Counted from the first letter of the stretch, positions 16,327 to 24,422 are shown. The stretch is DNA of 34,843 nucleotides from CAVDRM01 sp963611355 (GCA_963611355.1 CAVDRM010000028.1:1-34843); one strand, 5' to 3'. The notes: generated by a model from the sequence alone, not told the origin. Made by a program: numbers and translations.

Positions 16327-18087
16327 TCAGTTATACTCAATGACCTGCTGAATCATTTTATAGGTGGAGGTACACAGCAGCTCACGCTTGTACTCCGTTC
16401 CGTTCCGCAAATAGACGCGGTAGGTTTCGTAGACATAGCCCGTCCGCGCCTTTTTCAGCACCTGCTCCGTCCCCGGCTCTAAATTCGTGTTCCGCTGATA
16501 AATCGGCTCGTCCGGCGGGTCTTCGCGGGAAATGAGCTTTGTTTGCAGCTCAATGCTGTCTCCCGCGCCCAGCGTGACCCCGTAAATTTCCACCGTCAGC
16601 TTGCCGCGGGAGGACATGGACTTGCCCTGCGTATAATAGCAAACGATGAAAATGGGATTATCGCTGTCGTTTTTAAATTTGAAGTCCAGATTCGGCCAGT
16701 TGACCGTCGCGTCGCGGCCGGGGTCAACATAGGTGCTGGGCCAGGTATGGGGCGAGCGGTATACAAGCGTCATATCGGCCATCATCGCCGCGTTAAACAG
16801 CGTGCTGGATACCTGACATACGCCGCCGCCCACCTCCTCGGTCGTCGTGCCGCCCGCAATGGCTGCGGCGGGCAGATAGCCCTTGGCGGTCGTACGCTGG
16901 CCGGTGGTCGAATTAAAGGAAAAGGTGTCGCCTGCGTTCAGCACCGTGCCGTTGACGGCCTGTGCCGCAAGCTGCACATTGGTGTTGCGGTTATAGTCCG
17001 CCGTCGTCTCCGTGGTATAGGAGGAAATCTTCGTGAACTTGTTCATCAGCTCGACGCGGGTCATGGCGGGCATGACGGATTCGGTATCCTGCTGCACGAT
17101 GGCGGTAAAACTTTTCCGGTCGAGCTGGGCAATCAGCGCATTGTACAGCGCGTCCGTGTTCAGCTTTTTTCCAAGCACCTCATCCGAAAATGTGAACTGG
17201 CGGGACGAAAAGTCAAACGTGGCGACCATCGCGTCAGCGGCCTCCACATTGACGGCGGCAGCCAAGGTCTCCACATAGGTGCGAACATCCGTCTTGTCAT
17301 AGGTCACCTGCGTGTAAAAATACGCCTTCTGCGAGGCCGTGTACTGCCGCACCTGATACCGCCATTCCATGGGAGTCACGGACGAGCCGAGTGTCTGCAC
17401 CGTGTTCTGCCGTCCCAGCGCCCACGCCTCATCCAACACAGCCTGAATGTTTCGTTCAAACGGGACGGATGAGGAATCCAGCAGGTAAGATGTGCCGTCC
17501 ACCTTTACGGTTATGCTGAGCTGCTGCCCCTGATAGCTCTCGCTGCTTAAAAGCGCCTGCTCGGCCTGTGCGCGGGTCAGGCCGCCGATGGACACGCCGT
17601 CCACCGTTACGCCGTCAATATAGGTTTCTGATTTGAGCGAGTCTGCCTTTTCCCGAAACGGCGCATAGGCCGTGTACGCCTGCGCGATGAAAAACAGCAT
17701 CAGGGCAAGAATGACAAGCGAAATCAGCGAAACGGCGCCCCAAGGCGCTTTCTTTTTCCCGCTTTGACGGGTGCTGCGGGCGGACTGCTGCGGCTCATTC
17801 GTAAAGCTGCGGCGCCGGCGGTTGCCCTGCTCATTATACGGAGAATAGCCGTCACCACCCAAGGGGTCATCGCCATAGGGAGCATTTTGATAAGAAGCGC
17901 CGCCGCGCTGCGGCCGCTCCTGCCATGCGGCGTTGTCATAAAACGGGTCGGATGGATAAGCCGCCCGCCGCCCCGTCTGCGTATTGGTTGGCTGCGGCTC
18001 GCCGGGATATGAGGCATCCTGCAGATACCATTCGTCCTGCCGGTACACAGGTCGATGCGCCCCGTTCTGCTCGCTTCGTCCTGCCAT
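16327..18087 (-). CDS. VanW-domain peptidoglycan-binding membrane protein
   Basis: A 586-aa membrane-anchored cell-envelope protein. Residues 1-113 are a low-complexity cytoplasmic tail rich in Gln, Pro, Tyr, Gly and Arg. One helix (about 116-137) is followed by an extracellular YoaR-like/peptidoglycan-binding region (about 155-350). Next comes the VanW domain (about 365-490) with the hallmark GGGVCQVSSTL (420-430), then a G5-like tail. ATG 18087 follows AAGGAGGT at 7 nt; the longer frame to 18585 reads antisense through the divergent gene and is rejected. The precise role of VanW proteins is not established. It leads the operon containing tetR, the acyltransferase fusion and the TIM-barrel gene, suggesting an envelope theme. 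Confidence 0.9.
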   Translation of the reverse strand: MAGRSEQNGAHRPVYRQDEWYLQDASYPGEPQPTNTQTGRRAAYPSDPFYDNAAWQERPQRGGASYQNAPYGDDPLGGDGYSPYNEQGNRRRRSFTNEPQQSARSTRQSGKKKAPWGAVSLISLVILALMLFFIAQAYTAYAPFREKADSLKSETYIDGVTVDGVSIGGLTRAQAEQALLSSESYQGQQLSITVKVDGTSYLLDSSSVPFERNIQAVLDEAWALGRQNTVQTLGSSVTPMEWRYQVRQYTASQKAYFYTQVTYDKTDVRTYVETLAAAVNVEAADAMVATFDFSSRQFTFSDEVLGKKLNTDALYNALIAQLDRKSFTAIVQQDTESVMPAMTRVELMNKFTKISSYTTETTADYNRNTNVQLAAQAVNGTVLNAGDTFSFNSTTGQRTTAKGYLPAAAIAGGTTTEEVGGGVCQVSSTLFNAAMMADMTLVYRSPHTWPSTYVDPGRDATVNWPNLDFKFKNDSDNPIFIVCYYTQGKSMSSRGKLTVEIYGVTLGAGDSIELQTKLISREDPPDEPIYQRNTNLEPGTEQVLKKARTGYVYETYRVYLRNGTEYKRELLCTSTYKMIQQVIEYN

Positions 18088-18126
18088 GCAGCGCACCTCC
18101 TTAACCATACCGAATTCTACTTTCGT

Positions 18127-18155
18127 ATTGTATCGGATTGTTTTTTTCTTGTCAA
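18127..18155 (-). promoter_or_regulatory. Promoter of the vanW-type operon
   Basis: On the minus strand TTGACA (18155-18150), 17 nt, TACAAT (18132-18127), starting transcription near 18120. Confidence 0.8.
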
Positions 18156-18179
18156 GTCGGGGAAAATCTCGTCTAAGCC

Positions 18180-18208
18180 TTGTCAAAACCGCTTTCTTGG
18201 GGTATATT
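18180..18208 (+). promoter_or_regulatory. Promoter of the potD-like gene
   Basis: TTGTCA (18180-18185), 17 nt, TATATT (18203-18208). The predicted leader is only about 20 nt and is mostly the AAGGAGGAGG ribosome site. Confidence 0.75.
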
Positions 18209-18234
18209 GACAAGGAGGAGGTGAACATCCGATC

Positions 18235-19275
18235 ATGTTCAAAAAATTGACTGCACTCTTGCTGTGCCTGGCTCTGCTGACCCTGCTTCCCGCTGCGTTC
18301 GCGGAGGAGGAGAAGGTGCTGAACGTCTTCACATGGGAGCTGTATATTGACGATGCGTCCATCGCCCAATTTGAAAGCGAAACGGGTATCAAGGTCAATT
18401 ATACCAACTTCAATACCAACGAGGAAATGCTCATCAAGCTGCAAAGCGTACAGGGCGGCGAGTATGACCTCATCATTGCCAGCGACTATATTCTGAACAT
18501 CGCCCGCAAGGAGGGGCTGCTTCAGAAGCTGAACAAGGATATGCTCCCGAACTACAAGAACCTTGACCCGGCGACGTTGTCTCAATACTACGATGAAAAC
18601 AACGAATACACCGTCCCCTATATCGTCGGCACGCCACTGATTGTCTACGACCCCGATCAGGTGGATTTTGCAATCACCGGCTATGAGGACTTGTGGAATG
18701 AAGAACTGCGCGACAGCGTGGTGGTGATGGATGATGCGAGGAACATCATCGGCATCACCTTAAAGACGATGGGCCAGTCCTTCAACGTGACGGACGATGC
18801 CGTTTTAGCCGAGGCCAAAGAAAAGCTGGCAGCGCTTCGTCCCAATATCCGCGTGTTCAATTCCGATACGCCGCATCAGGACATTCTTTCCGGCGAATGC
18901 GCTGCGGGCTATATGTTCACGCCCTATGTCGTCATGGCGCTTCAGGAAAACCCTGATTTGAAGGTCGTCTTCCCCAAGGAAGGACTGGGAATCGGCATTG
19001 ACAGCATGGTCGTCCCCGTTAACGCGCCGCATCCCGAAAACGCGCACAAGATGATTAACTTCCTGCTGGATGCAAAGGTCGGCGCTCATGTGGCGGAGGA
19101 GCAGCTTTTCACTACGCCGAATGCCGCAGCGCACGAATATTTAAGCGATGAACTTCGCAACAACCCCGTTCTGAACATCGATGCCGAATTGCTGGAGGAC
19201 GCGGAATTTATCAGGGATTTGGGCGATTACGAGTCCGTCTATCAGGAAATCTGGAAAAACTTTAAGCTGCTGTAA
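18235..19275 (+). CDS. Spermidine/putrescine-binding protein (PotD-like)
   Basis: A 346-aa solute-binding protein of the PotD/PotF class. A signal peptide (MFKKLTALLLCLALLTLLPA...) is cut at about AFA-23/EEE. C11 sits in the hydrophobic core with Leu before it, not in a lipobox, so this is not an obvious lipoprotein. The mature protein starts LNVFTWELYIDD, matching the aromatic polyamine-binding start of PotD, with ASDYILNIARKEGLLQ and PYIVGTPLIVYDP further on. No potA, potB or potC gene is in the window, so it is an orphan component here. AAGGAGGAGG lies upstream of the ATG. Polyamine specificity is inferred from family resemblance. Confidence 0.85.
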   Translation: MFKKLTALLLCLALLTLLPAAFAEEEKVLNVFTWELYIDDASIAQFESETGIKVNYTNFNTNEEMLIKLQSVQGGEYDLIIASDYILNIARKEGLLQKLNKDMLPNYKNLDPATLSQYYDENNEYTVPYIVGTPLIVYDPDQVDFAITGYEDLWNEELRDSVVVMDDARNIIGITLKTMGQSFNVTDDAVLAEAKEKLAALRPNIRVFNSDTPHQDILSGECAAGYMFTPYVVMALQENPDLKVVFPKEGLGIGIDSMVVPVNAPHPENAHKMINFLLDAKVGAHVAEEQLFTTPNAAAHEYLSDELRNNPVLNIDAELLEDAEFIRDLGDYESVYQEIWKNFKLL

Positions 19276-19281
19276 TGCTGA

Positions 19282-19310
19282 TGCCGCGCAGTTGAAGCAA
19301 TTGCGCGGCA
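19282..19310 (+). terminator. Hairpin after the potD-like gene
   Basis: TGCCGCGCA (19282-19290) pairs perfectly with TGCGCGGCA (19302-19310), followed by the weak tract TTGTATT. Probably a partial terminator between this gene and the next. Confidence 0.6.
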
Positions 19311-19333
19311 TTGTATTGCAAAAGGAGATTCAT

Positions 19334-19837
19334 ATGCTGCTGAAATGTCTGTTGGTGATTGGATTTTGTCTGTTGTACTGGCTGATGTGCTACATGCTGA
19401 CGGGCGGGGATAAGAAAAACATGCACGGCTTTCGATCCTATCCCACGGCGGTGCAGGAGCTTGTCCGGCAGGACGAACGGCTTGGCAAGCTTGCGCCGAA
19501 GAAGGTCGATTTGAAGGCTGTCCTCGTGTCCAACATCCTTGCGTTCACCATCCTCTTTTTTGTTATCGGTGCGGTGCTGCATTATGCCGCAGATTTCAGG
19601 GGGTTTTCGGTCACCTTCCTGTATTTCCTGCTCTTCGGACAGGTGTTCAATGCGTTTGACCTGGTGGTGATTGATTTGCTGTGGTGGCGCAGTACGCCGC
19701 GTATTCGCTTTTCCTGTGTGCCGGATAAAGCAATGTATCAAGACCCCAGGCAGCATATTGATTCGTTTCTGCGGGGAATCGTGATGTTCGCCGTAGCCGC
19801 TGCGCTGGCCTCCTTACTGCTCCTGCTGCTGCCGTGA
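19334..19837 (+). CDS. Small hypothetical membrane protein
   Basis: A 167-aa protein I cannot assign. Four hydrophobic segments are visible at about 3-20, 61-83, 88-110 and 143-166. A basic soluble loop (PTAVQELVRQDERLGKLAPKK) follows the first, and a WWRSTPRIRF motif follows the third. ATG 19334 follows AAAGGAG at 7 nt; an upstream in-frame start at 19181 lies inside the potD-like gene and is rejected. Its last 24 bases overlap the 3' end of the convergent metallophosphoesterase gene. Confidence 0.7.
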   Translation: MLLKCLLVIGFCLLYWLMCYMLTGGDKKNMHGFRSYPTAVQELVRQDERLGKLAPKKVDLKAVLVSNILAFTILFFVIGAVLHYAADFRGFSVTFLYFLLFGQVFNAFDLVVIDLLWWRSTPRIRFSCVPDKAMYQDPRQHIDSFLRGIVMFAVAAALASLLLLLLP

Positions 19838-20683
19838 GCTTTTTAAAGTAAGCAGATGATACTGCGGCTCAGCGCCCAGACGAATCGGCAAAATGGACGT
19901 GCCGACTCCGTTGGACACCAGCATATTTACATTCTTTTCATGAAACCAGCCACTCCGATAGCGATTGCCGTAGTTGCTGGAGGAGCGGGGGGCAAAACCG
20001 AACGGCGCGACCTGTCCGCCGTGGGTGTGGCCGCATAAAAGAAGCTCAAAAAACGGCGCGTCAATGTCCGGTAATATATCCGGCGTATGGGAAACAAGCA
20101 CGGTATAGCCTGCATTCAGCGCGGCCTCCCGTGCTTTTTCCAAATCAGGACTGCCGTTGTAATAATCGTCAATGCCCGCAAAGGCGATGGTCTGCCCGTC
20201 CCGCTCGATGATGACGGCATCGTTGACCAGCGGCGTGACGCCCGCGCTTCGCATGGCATTTTTCAGCGTCGGCAGGTCGCCCTCCGTATCCGTTTTGTCA
20301 TGGTTCCCGATGACGCCCACCACGCCGCAGCGTGTTTGAACGGTCGGCAGCGCCTCAAAGAAGCGGACGGAATCAGCCGGTTTTTGACCGTAATCACCGC
20401 CGAAAATAACGATATCGGCATCTAACGCATTGATTTTTTCCGCCAGCTGCCGAACACGGTCGTCCTGAAAATACGCGCCGTAATGAATGTCCGATAAAAA
20501 GACAATTTTGAACCCATCGAATGCCGCCGGAACAAGCGGCGATTCAAGGGTCTTTTCTTTCAGAAAGAGCTGATTGGCCAGCCACAGGGGATATAAAATG
20601 ATGCAGGATACCGGCAAAAACAGCAGGAGCTTACCTAAAAGCGGTGTTTTTGTGTGCGTTTTGCGCTTTTTGTTTTGGTGCAT
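19814..20683 (-). CDS. Membrane-anchored metallophosphoesterase
   Basis: A 289-aa calcineurin-like phosphoesterase of the YkuE/YaeI type. After a basic N-terminus there is one helix (about 17-36), then the metal-ligand motifs in order: D65-I-H67, GGD97, GNHD (126-129), H199 in SHTPD, and GHTHGGQ (218-224). All dimetal ligands are present, so it should be active. Related proteins cleave phosphodiesters or pyrophosphates of lipids and nucleotides; the substrate here is unknown. ATG 20683 follows GGGAGG at about 5 nt. The longer frame to 20947 overlaps the divergent promoter and gene. Confidence 0.88.
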   Translation of the reverse strand: MHQNKKRKTHTKTPLLGKLLLFLPVSCIILYPLWLANQLFLKEKTLESPLVPAAFDGFKIVFLSDIHYGAYFQDDRVRQLAEKINALDADIVIFGGDYGQKPADSVRFFEALPTVQTRCGVVGVIGNHDKTDTEGDLPTLKNAMRSAGVTPLVNDAVIIERDGQTIAFAGIDDYYNGSPDLEKAREAALNAGYTVLVSHTPDILPDIDAPFFELLLCGHTHGGQVAPFGFAPRSSSNYGNRYRSGWFHEKNVNMLVSNGVGTSILPIRLGAEPQYHLLTLKSSRQQQEQ

Positions 20684-20711
20684 AATGTCCTCCCGCTCGT
20701 TTTTCGCACTG

Positions 20712-20740
20712 ATTGTAGCATACTCTGCCATAATTGGCAA
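20712..20740 (-). promoter_or_regulatory. Promoter of the metallophosphoesterase gene
   Basis: On the minus strand TTGCCA (20740-20735), 17 nt, TACAAT (20717-20712). Confidence 0.7.
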
Positions 20741-20741
20741 C

Positions 20742-20770
20742 TTGCCGGCAGCGCCAGTCTCTGGTAAACT
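20742..20770 (+). promoter_or_regulatory. Promoter of the CitG-like gene
   Basis: TTGCCG (20742-20747), 17 nt, TAAACT (20765-20770). Its -35 box abuts the -35 of the opposite promoter, creating the palindrome GGCAACTTGCC (20736-20746). Confidence 0.5.
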
Positions 20771-20795
20771 ATACGGGTCAAAGGGGGCTTGCAGG

Positions 20796-21563
20796 ATGCG
20801 GATAACAGAGGTGCGGATTGCCGCGATGACCGAAACGGCCTTCAAGCAGGCGTATGCCGCGGCAAAACAGTGGTTTTCAGCGCCTGATATGTATGACGAG
20901 GCGTTCAATATGCGGGAATATTTTGGGGTTTGCGCAAAAATCGGCACTGAAACGGATGATTTGCGGGCAATGTTCCTCCGCTTGCAGGAGGAAGGCAGGA
21001 ACTTTGAGAATTTCTGTCCGCTGCGCAGCGCTGTCTATCTGTCGGGGCTGCTGTGCGCAGCGTTTGCCCATGGCGAGGCACGTGAAAATTTCCGCGCTCC
21101 AAGCAGCATTTGCTCCCTTATAGGGAGCGCTGCGCGCATGCCTGCGCAGGAGCATTTTGCTTCGCTGACGGAGGAAAACGCTCATACAATCGGCGAGCAA
21201 GTGTTTCTGCACTATGGTTTGCAGGGCGTGCGCGGCGAAGCAGCCGATTCTCTTGGCGTGCTGACGCTTTATGTCCTGCCCGCATTCGAGCGGGATATGG
21301 GCAGTATGGATGCAGCCGAAGCCGAGGCGCGGGCTTTTCTGCATCTTTTGACGCTTGTCAAGGACACATCTGCCGTTGCCGCGCTGGGCATGGAAAAAAC
21401 AGTGGCGCTGTCCGAAAAAGCAAAGGCGCTCATGACCGATGTCTCCGCCGATGAAATCCGCCTGTTCGGGGAAGAGCTGCAGGCATTGCATGTCCCGTTA
21501 AACGGCTATATTTCTCTGCTTGCCTGCGCCTTCGCTCTGCGAAGCTTTTGTGCTGTCTCCTGA
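20796..21563 (+). CDS. Divergent CitG-like protein, probably not a canonical enzyme
   Basis: A 255-aa protein resembling triphosphoribosyl-dephospho-CoA synthase (CitG/MdcB) mainly in its second half. Y140-GLQGVRGEAA-D151 matches the family's YGLxGxRGEAA block, and later LVKDTSAVAALG and PLNGYISLLACAFAL align with EDTNLxxRGG and the C-terminal helix. The N-terminal TPKPGLVD and the GVNTHKG motifs of CitG are not found: the second is replaced by CPLRSAVYLSGLLCAA. No citrate or malonate lyase gene is nearby. AAAGGGGG precedes ATG 20796. It is either a repurposed fold or an enzyme with another substrate; function unknown. Confidence 0.65.
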   Translation: MRITEVRIAAMTETAFKQAYAAAKQWFSAPDMYDEAFNMREYFGVCAKIGTETDDLRAMFLRLQEEGRNFENFCPLRSAVYLSGLLCAAFAHGEARENFRAPSSICSLIGSAARMPAQEHFASLTEENAHTIGEQVFLHYGLQGVRGEAADSLGVLTLYVLPAFERDMGSMDAAEAEARAFLHLLTLVKDTSAVAALGMEKTVALSEKAKALMTDVSADEIRLFGEELQALHVPLNGYISLLACAFALRSFCAVS

Positions 21564-21645
21564 CACATGAAAGACAGCTTCGGCGGGCTTGCCTCTGATG
21601 GTTTGAACTGCCTTAATTCTGCCTACCTTCAGCCATTCATTCAAA

Positions 21646-21674
21646 TTGATAAGGTATGGACCGCGTGTTATAAT
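21646..21674 (+). promoter_or_regulatory. Promoter of the dnaK operon
   Basis: TTGATA (21646-21651), 17 nt, TATAAT (21669-21674). No CIRCE element or CtsR-like repeat is seen beside it, so expression looks housekeeping. Confidence 0.8.
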
Positions 21675-21690
21675 AGTGCAGGCGCAGGGC

Positions 21691-21738
21691 TGGAAAAGCT
21701 TTTTCCATGTCACGGCAGCAAATCGCTCGTCCTGCTGC
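21691..21738 (+). promoter_or_regulatory. Two leader hairpins before dnaK
   Basis: TGGAAAA/TTTTCCA (21691-21697 with 21701-21707, 3-nt loop) is followed by GCAGCA/TGCTGC (21715-21720 with 21733-21738). Both lie between the predicted start site and the AGGGAGGA ribosome site. Effect unknown. Confidence 0.4.
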
Positions 21739-21758
21739 GCATATCAGGGAGGATAAAC

Positions 21759-23522
21759 ATGGGGAAGCTGATCGGCATTGACCTCGGTACGACAAATTCC
21801 TGCGTCGCTTTCATGGAAAACGGCGAGGCGACCATTATTCCAAACACAGAGGGCGGGCGCACAACGCCGTCCGTCGTCGCTTTTACAAAATCCGGTGAAC
21901 GGCTCGTCGGGCAGGTGGCCAAACGGCAGATGGTCACTAACGCCGCCCGCACCATTTCCTCCGTCAAGCGCGAAATGGGCACGGACTGGAAAAAGGACAT
22001 TGACGGGAAGAGTTACACGCCGCAGGAAATTTCCGCTATGATTCTGCAAAAGTTAAAAAGCGATGCGGAAAGTTACATCGGCGAAAGCGTCACGGATGCC
22101 GTCATCACCGTGCCTGCCTATTTTACGGATGCGCAGCGGCAGGCCACCAAGGACGCAGGACGCATTGCGGGCTTAAATGTGCAGCGCATCATCAATGAGC
22201 CGACCGCGGCGGCGCTGGCCTACGGCATAGACAAGGAATCCCCGCAGAAAATCATGGTGTATGACTTGGGCGGCGGCACATTTGACGTATCCATTCTGGA
22301 CATCAGTCAGGATGTTATTCAGGTGCTGGCAACTGCCGGGAACAACCATCTGGGCGGCGATGATTTTGACCAGTGCGTGACCAAGTATCTGATTGAGGAA
22401 TTCAAGCGAACAGAACATGTTGATTTAATCGGGGACGCGACCGCCATGCAGCGTGTGCGCGAAGCGGCGGAAAAAGCGAAGGTCGAGTTGTCCTCCTCCT
22501 TATCCGCGACCGTCAACCTGCCCTTTCTCTGCCAGAAAGCGGACGGACCGAAGCACATGGAGCTGACCGTCACCCGCGCCAAGTTCAACGAGCTGACGCA
22601 CCATCTGGTGGACGCGACCACAGGACCGGTCAAGCAGGCCATGCAGGACGCAGGGCTGACGGCGAATGATTTGTCCAAGGTTCTGCTGGTGGGCGGCTCC
22701 AGCCGCATCCCGGCCGTGCAGGAGGCCGTCAAGCGCATGACGGGCAAGGAACCGTTCAAAGGCATCAATCCGGATGAATGCGTAGCGATGGGCGCTTGCA
22801 TTCAGGGCGGCGTATTGGCCAGAACGGTCAAGAGCCTGCTGCTGATTGACGTAACGCCTCTGTCGCTGGGTATTGAGACCGTGGGCGATGTGTTCACCCG
22901 CATCATTGAGCGCAACACCGCGCTGCCCGTTCAGCGCAGCCAGGTATTTACCACGGCGGCGAATTTTCAGACGACCGTCGAGGTCAATGTTCTGCAGGGC
23001 GAGCGCGAGATAGCCTCTTACAATAAATCCCTTGGCAAGTTTAAGCTCACCGGCATTCGGCGCGCCCTGCGCGGCGTTCCGCAGATTGAGGTGACCTTCA
23101 GCATCGATGCCAACGGTATCGTCCATGTGACTGCCAAGGACTTGGGAACGGGGCACGCGCAGGACATCGTCATCAGCGGCTCGTCCAATATGTCGCAGGC
23201 CGAAATCAATCAAGCCATGCGCGATGCGGAACGCTTCGCCGAGGAGGACAGGCGCAAAAAGGAACATCAGGCGCAGAAAAACAGTGCGGAATCCATGCTG
23301 GCGCAGGCCAAGCGTGTTCAGCGCAAGCTGAAAAGTCCCGACAGGGAAAAACTGAATGATGCCATCCGTGAACTGGAGGAGGCCATTCAGCGCGATGATG
23401 ACTACGCCATGAAAACGTCGACCGAGGCGCTGGAAGCGCTGCTCAACGCTGCCGGACAGTATGTCAGCAACGATAACGAGCAAAACGACGACGGCACATA
23501 TGACGCTACGCCGCACGCCTAA
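21759..23522 (+). CDS. dnaK: Hsp70 chaperone (DnaK paralogue)
   Basis: A 587-aa Hsp70. The ATPase domain (about 1-365) begins IGIDLGTTNSCVA and includes VPAYFTDAQRQATKDAG, NEPTAAALAYG, YDLGGGTFDVS and VGGSSRIPAVQ. The substrate domain follows (LLLIDVTPLSLGIET, NTALPVQRSQVFTTA), then a helical lid and a short polar tail. It is some 20-50 residues shorter than usual DnaK, mostly at the C-terminus. ATG 21759 follows AGGGAGGA; the longer frame to 21567 crosses the promoter. There is no hrcA or grpE beside it; instead it heads an operon with a DUF5685 protein and an atypical J-protein. It may be a specialised paralogue rather than the main stress chaperone. Confidence 0.95.
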   Translation: MGKLIGIDLGTTNSCVAFMENGEATIIPNTEGGRTTPSVVAFTKSGERLVGQVAKRQMVTNAARTISSVKREMGTDWKKDIDGKSYTPQEISAMILQKLKSDAESYIGESVTDAVITVPAYFTDAQRQATKDAGRIAGLNVQRIINEPTAAALAYGIDKESPQKIMVYDLGGGTFDVSILDISQDVIQVLATAGNNHLGGDDFDQCVTKYLIEEFKRTEHVDLIGDATAMQRVREAAEKAKVELSSSLSATVNLPFLCQKADGPKHMELTVTRAKFNELTHHLVDATTGPVKQAMQDAGLTANDLSKVLLVGGSSRIPAVQEAVKRMTGKEPFKGINPDECVAMGACIQGGVLARTVKSLLLIDVTPLSLGIETVGDVFTRIIERNTALPVQRSQVFTTAANFQTTVEVNVLQGEREIASYNKSLGKFKLTGIRRALRGVPQIEVTFSIDANGIVHVTAKDLGTGHAQDIVISGSSNMSQAEINQAMRDAERFAEEDRRKKEHQAQKNSAESMLAQAKRVQRKLKSPDREKLNDAIRELEEAIQRDDDYAMKTSTEALEALLNAAGQYVSNDNEQNDDGTYDATPHA

Positions 23523-23582
23523 CGGCGCGGCAAGCCGATACCTGACAGGGGTCTCATGGAATGGGAGGAAAGGCAGAAGGTC

Positions 23583-24422
23583 ATGTTTGGGTATATTTCC
23601 GCTAACCAGTCTGCGCTTGACAAGCAGTTGCAGGCGCGGTATCGGGCATATTACTGCGGCCTTTGCAGGGCGCTGAAGGAAAGGCACGGACAAATCGGCC
23701 GCATGACGCTGAGCAATGACCTCACCTTTCTTTTCATCCTGCTCTCTTCCCTGTATGAGCCGAAGGAAACGCTGGCCGAGGCGCGCTGCGCCCTGCATCC
23801 CGTCAAACGCCGCACATTTCTGCAAAACGAATTTTCGGCTTATGCGGCGGATATGAACCTTCTTTTATCCTACTATAAGGCGCTGGACAATAAGAAGGAC
23901 GAGCATGACCCGGCGCAGGGAGCAGCCGAACAGCTTCTGCGCAAGCGCTTTCGGCGCGTGCGGCGGCTCTATCCGCAAAAATGCGAATGCATCGGCGAAT
24001 GCATTGAGCGCATCGGCGTGCTGGAGGATCAAAAAAGCACGGATGTCGATGCCCTGTGCAACCTGAGCGGCATCATGCTGGGCGAGGTGTTTGCCTGCCG
24101 AGACGACCACTGGACGCCCATCCTGCGGCAAATCGGCGCAGGTCTTGGGCGCTTCGTCTACTTCATGGATGCCTATGAGGATTATCAGGCGGATCGCCGT
24201 GTCCATCGGTTTAATCCCCTGACGGCGCTCCATGAGCAGCCGGACTACGAGGCGCTGTGTAGGCAGACGCTGACGCTGCTCATTGCGGACGCGACCGAAG
24301 CCTTTGAGCTGCTGCCGCTGGAAAAGGATATTGACATTCTCAGAAACGTGCTGTACAGTGGTGTATGGGCGCGTTATGCGCGGATGCATCGACAAGAAAA
24401 GGAGCAAACGGATGGGCAGTGA
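23583..24422 (+). CDS. DUF5685-family protein between dnaK and a J-protein
   Basis: A 279-aa, mostly helical cytoplasmic protein resembling DUF5685. It opens MFGYIS, then RAYYCGLCRALKE with C25xxC28. Two acidic helices stand out: LDNKKDEHD (D102, D106, D109) and DAYEDYQAD (D196, D200, D204), followed by basic residues and NPL. Their order and spacing recall the aspartate-rich motifs of isoprenoid synthases, an inference I cannot test here. I prefer ATG 23583, preceded by AGGAAAGG, because I recall family members beginning MFGY; ATG 23556 is also possible. It overlaps the J-protein gene by 11 nt, so translation is coupled. Function unknown. Confidence 0.78.
   Translation: MFGYISANQSALDKQLQARYRAYYCGLCRALKERHGQIGRMTLSNDLTFLFILLSSLYEPKETLAEARCALHPVKRRTFLQNEFSAYAADMNLLLSYYKALDNKKDEHDPAQGAAEQLLRKRFRRVRRLYPQKCECIGECIERIGVLEDQKSTDVDALCNLSGIMLGEVFACRDDHWTPILRQIGAGLGRFVYFMDAYEDYQADRRVHRFNPLTALHEQPDYEALCRQTLTLLIADATEAFELLPLEKDIDILRNVLYSGVWARYARMHRQEKEQTDGQ

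Noticed and set aside
21564..21758. CIRCE or other heat-shock operator upstream of dnaK
   Set aside because: No TTAGCACTC-N9-GAGTGCTAA-like repeat is present; only a sigma-A promoter and simple hairpins.
22500..23825. 441-codon minus-strand frame across dnaK
   Set aside because: Shadow of dnaK and the following gene; no start signal or domains.
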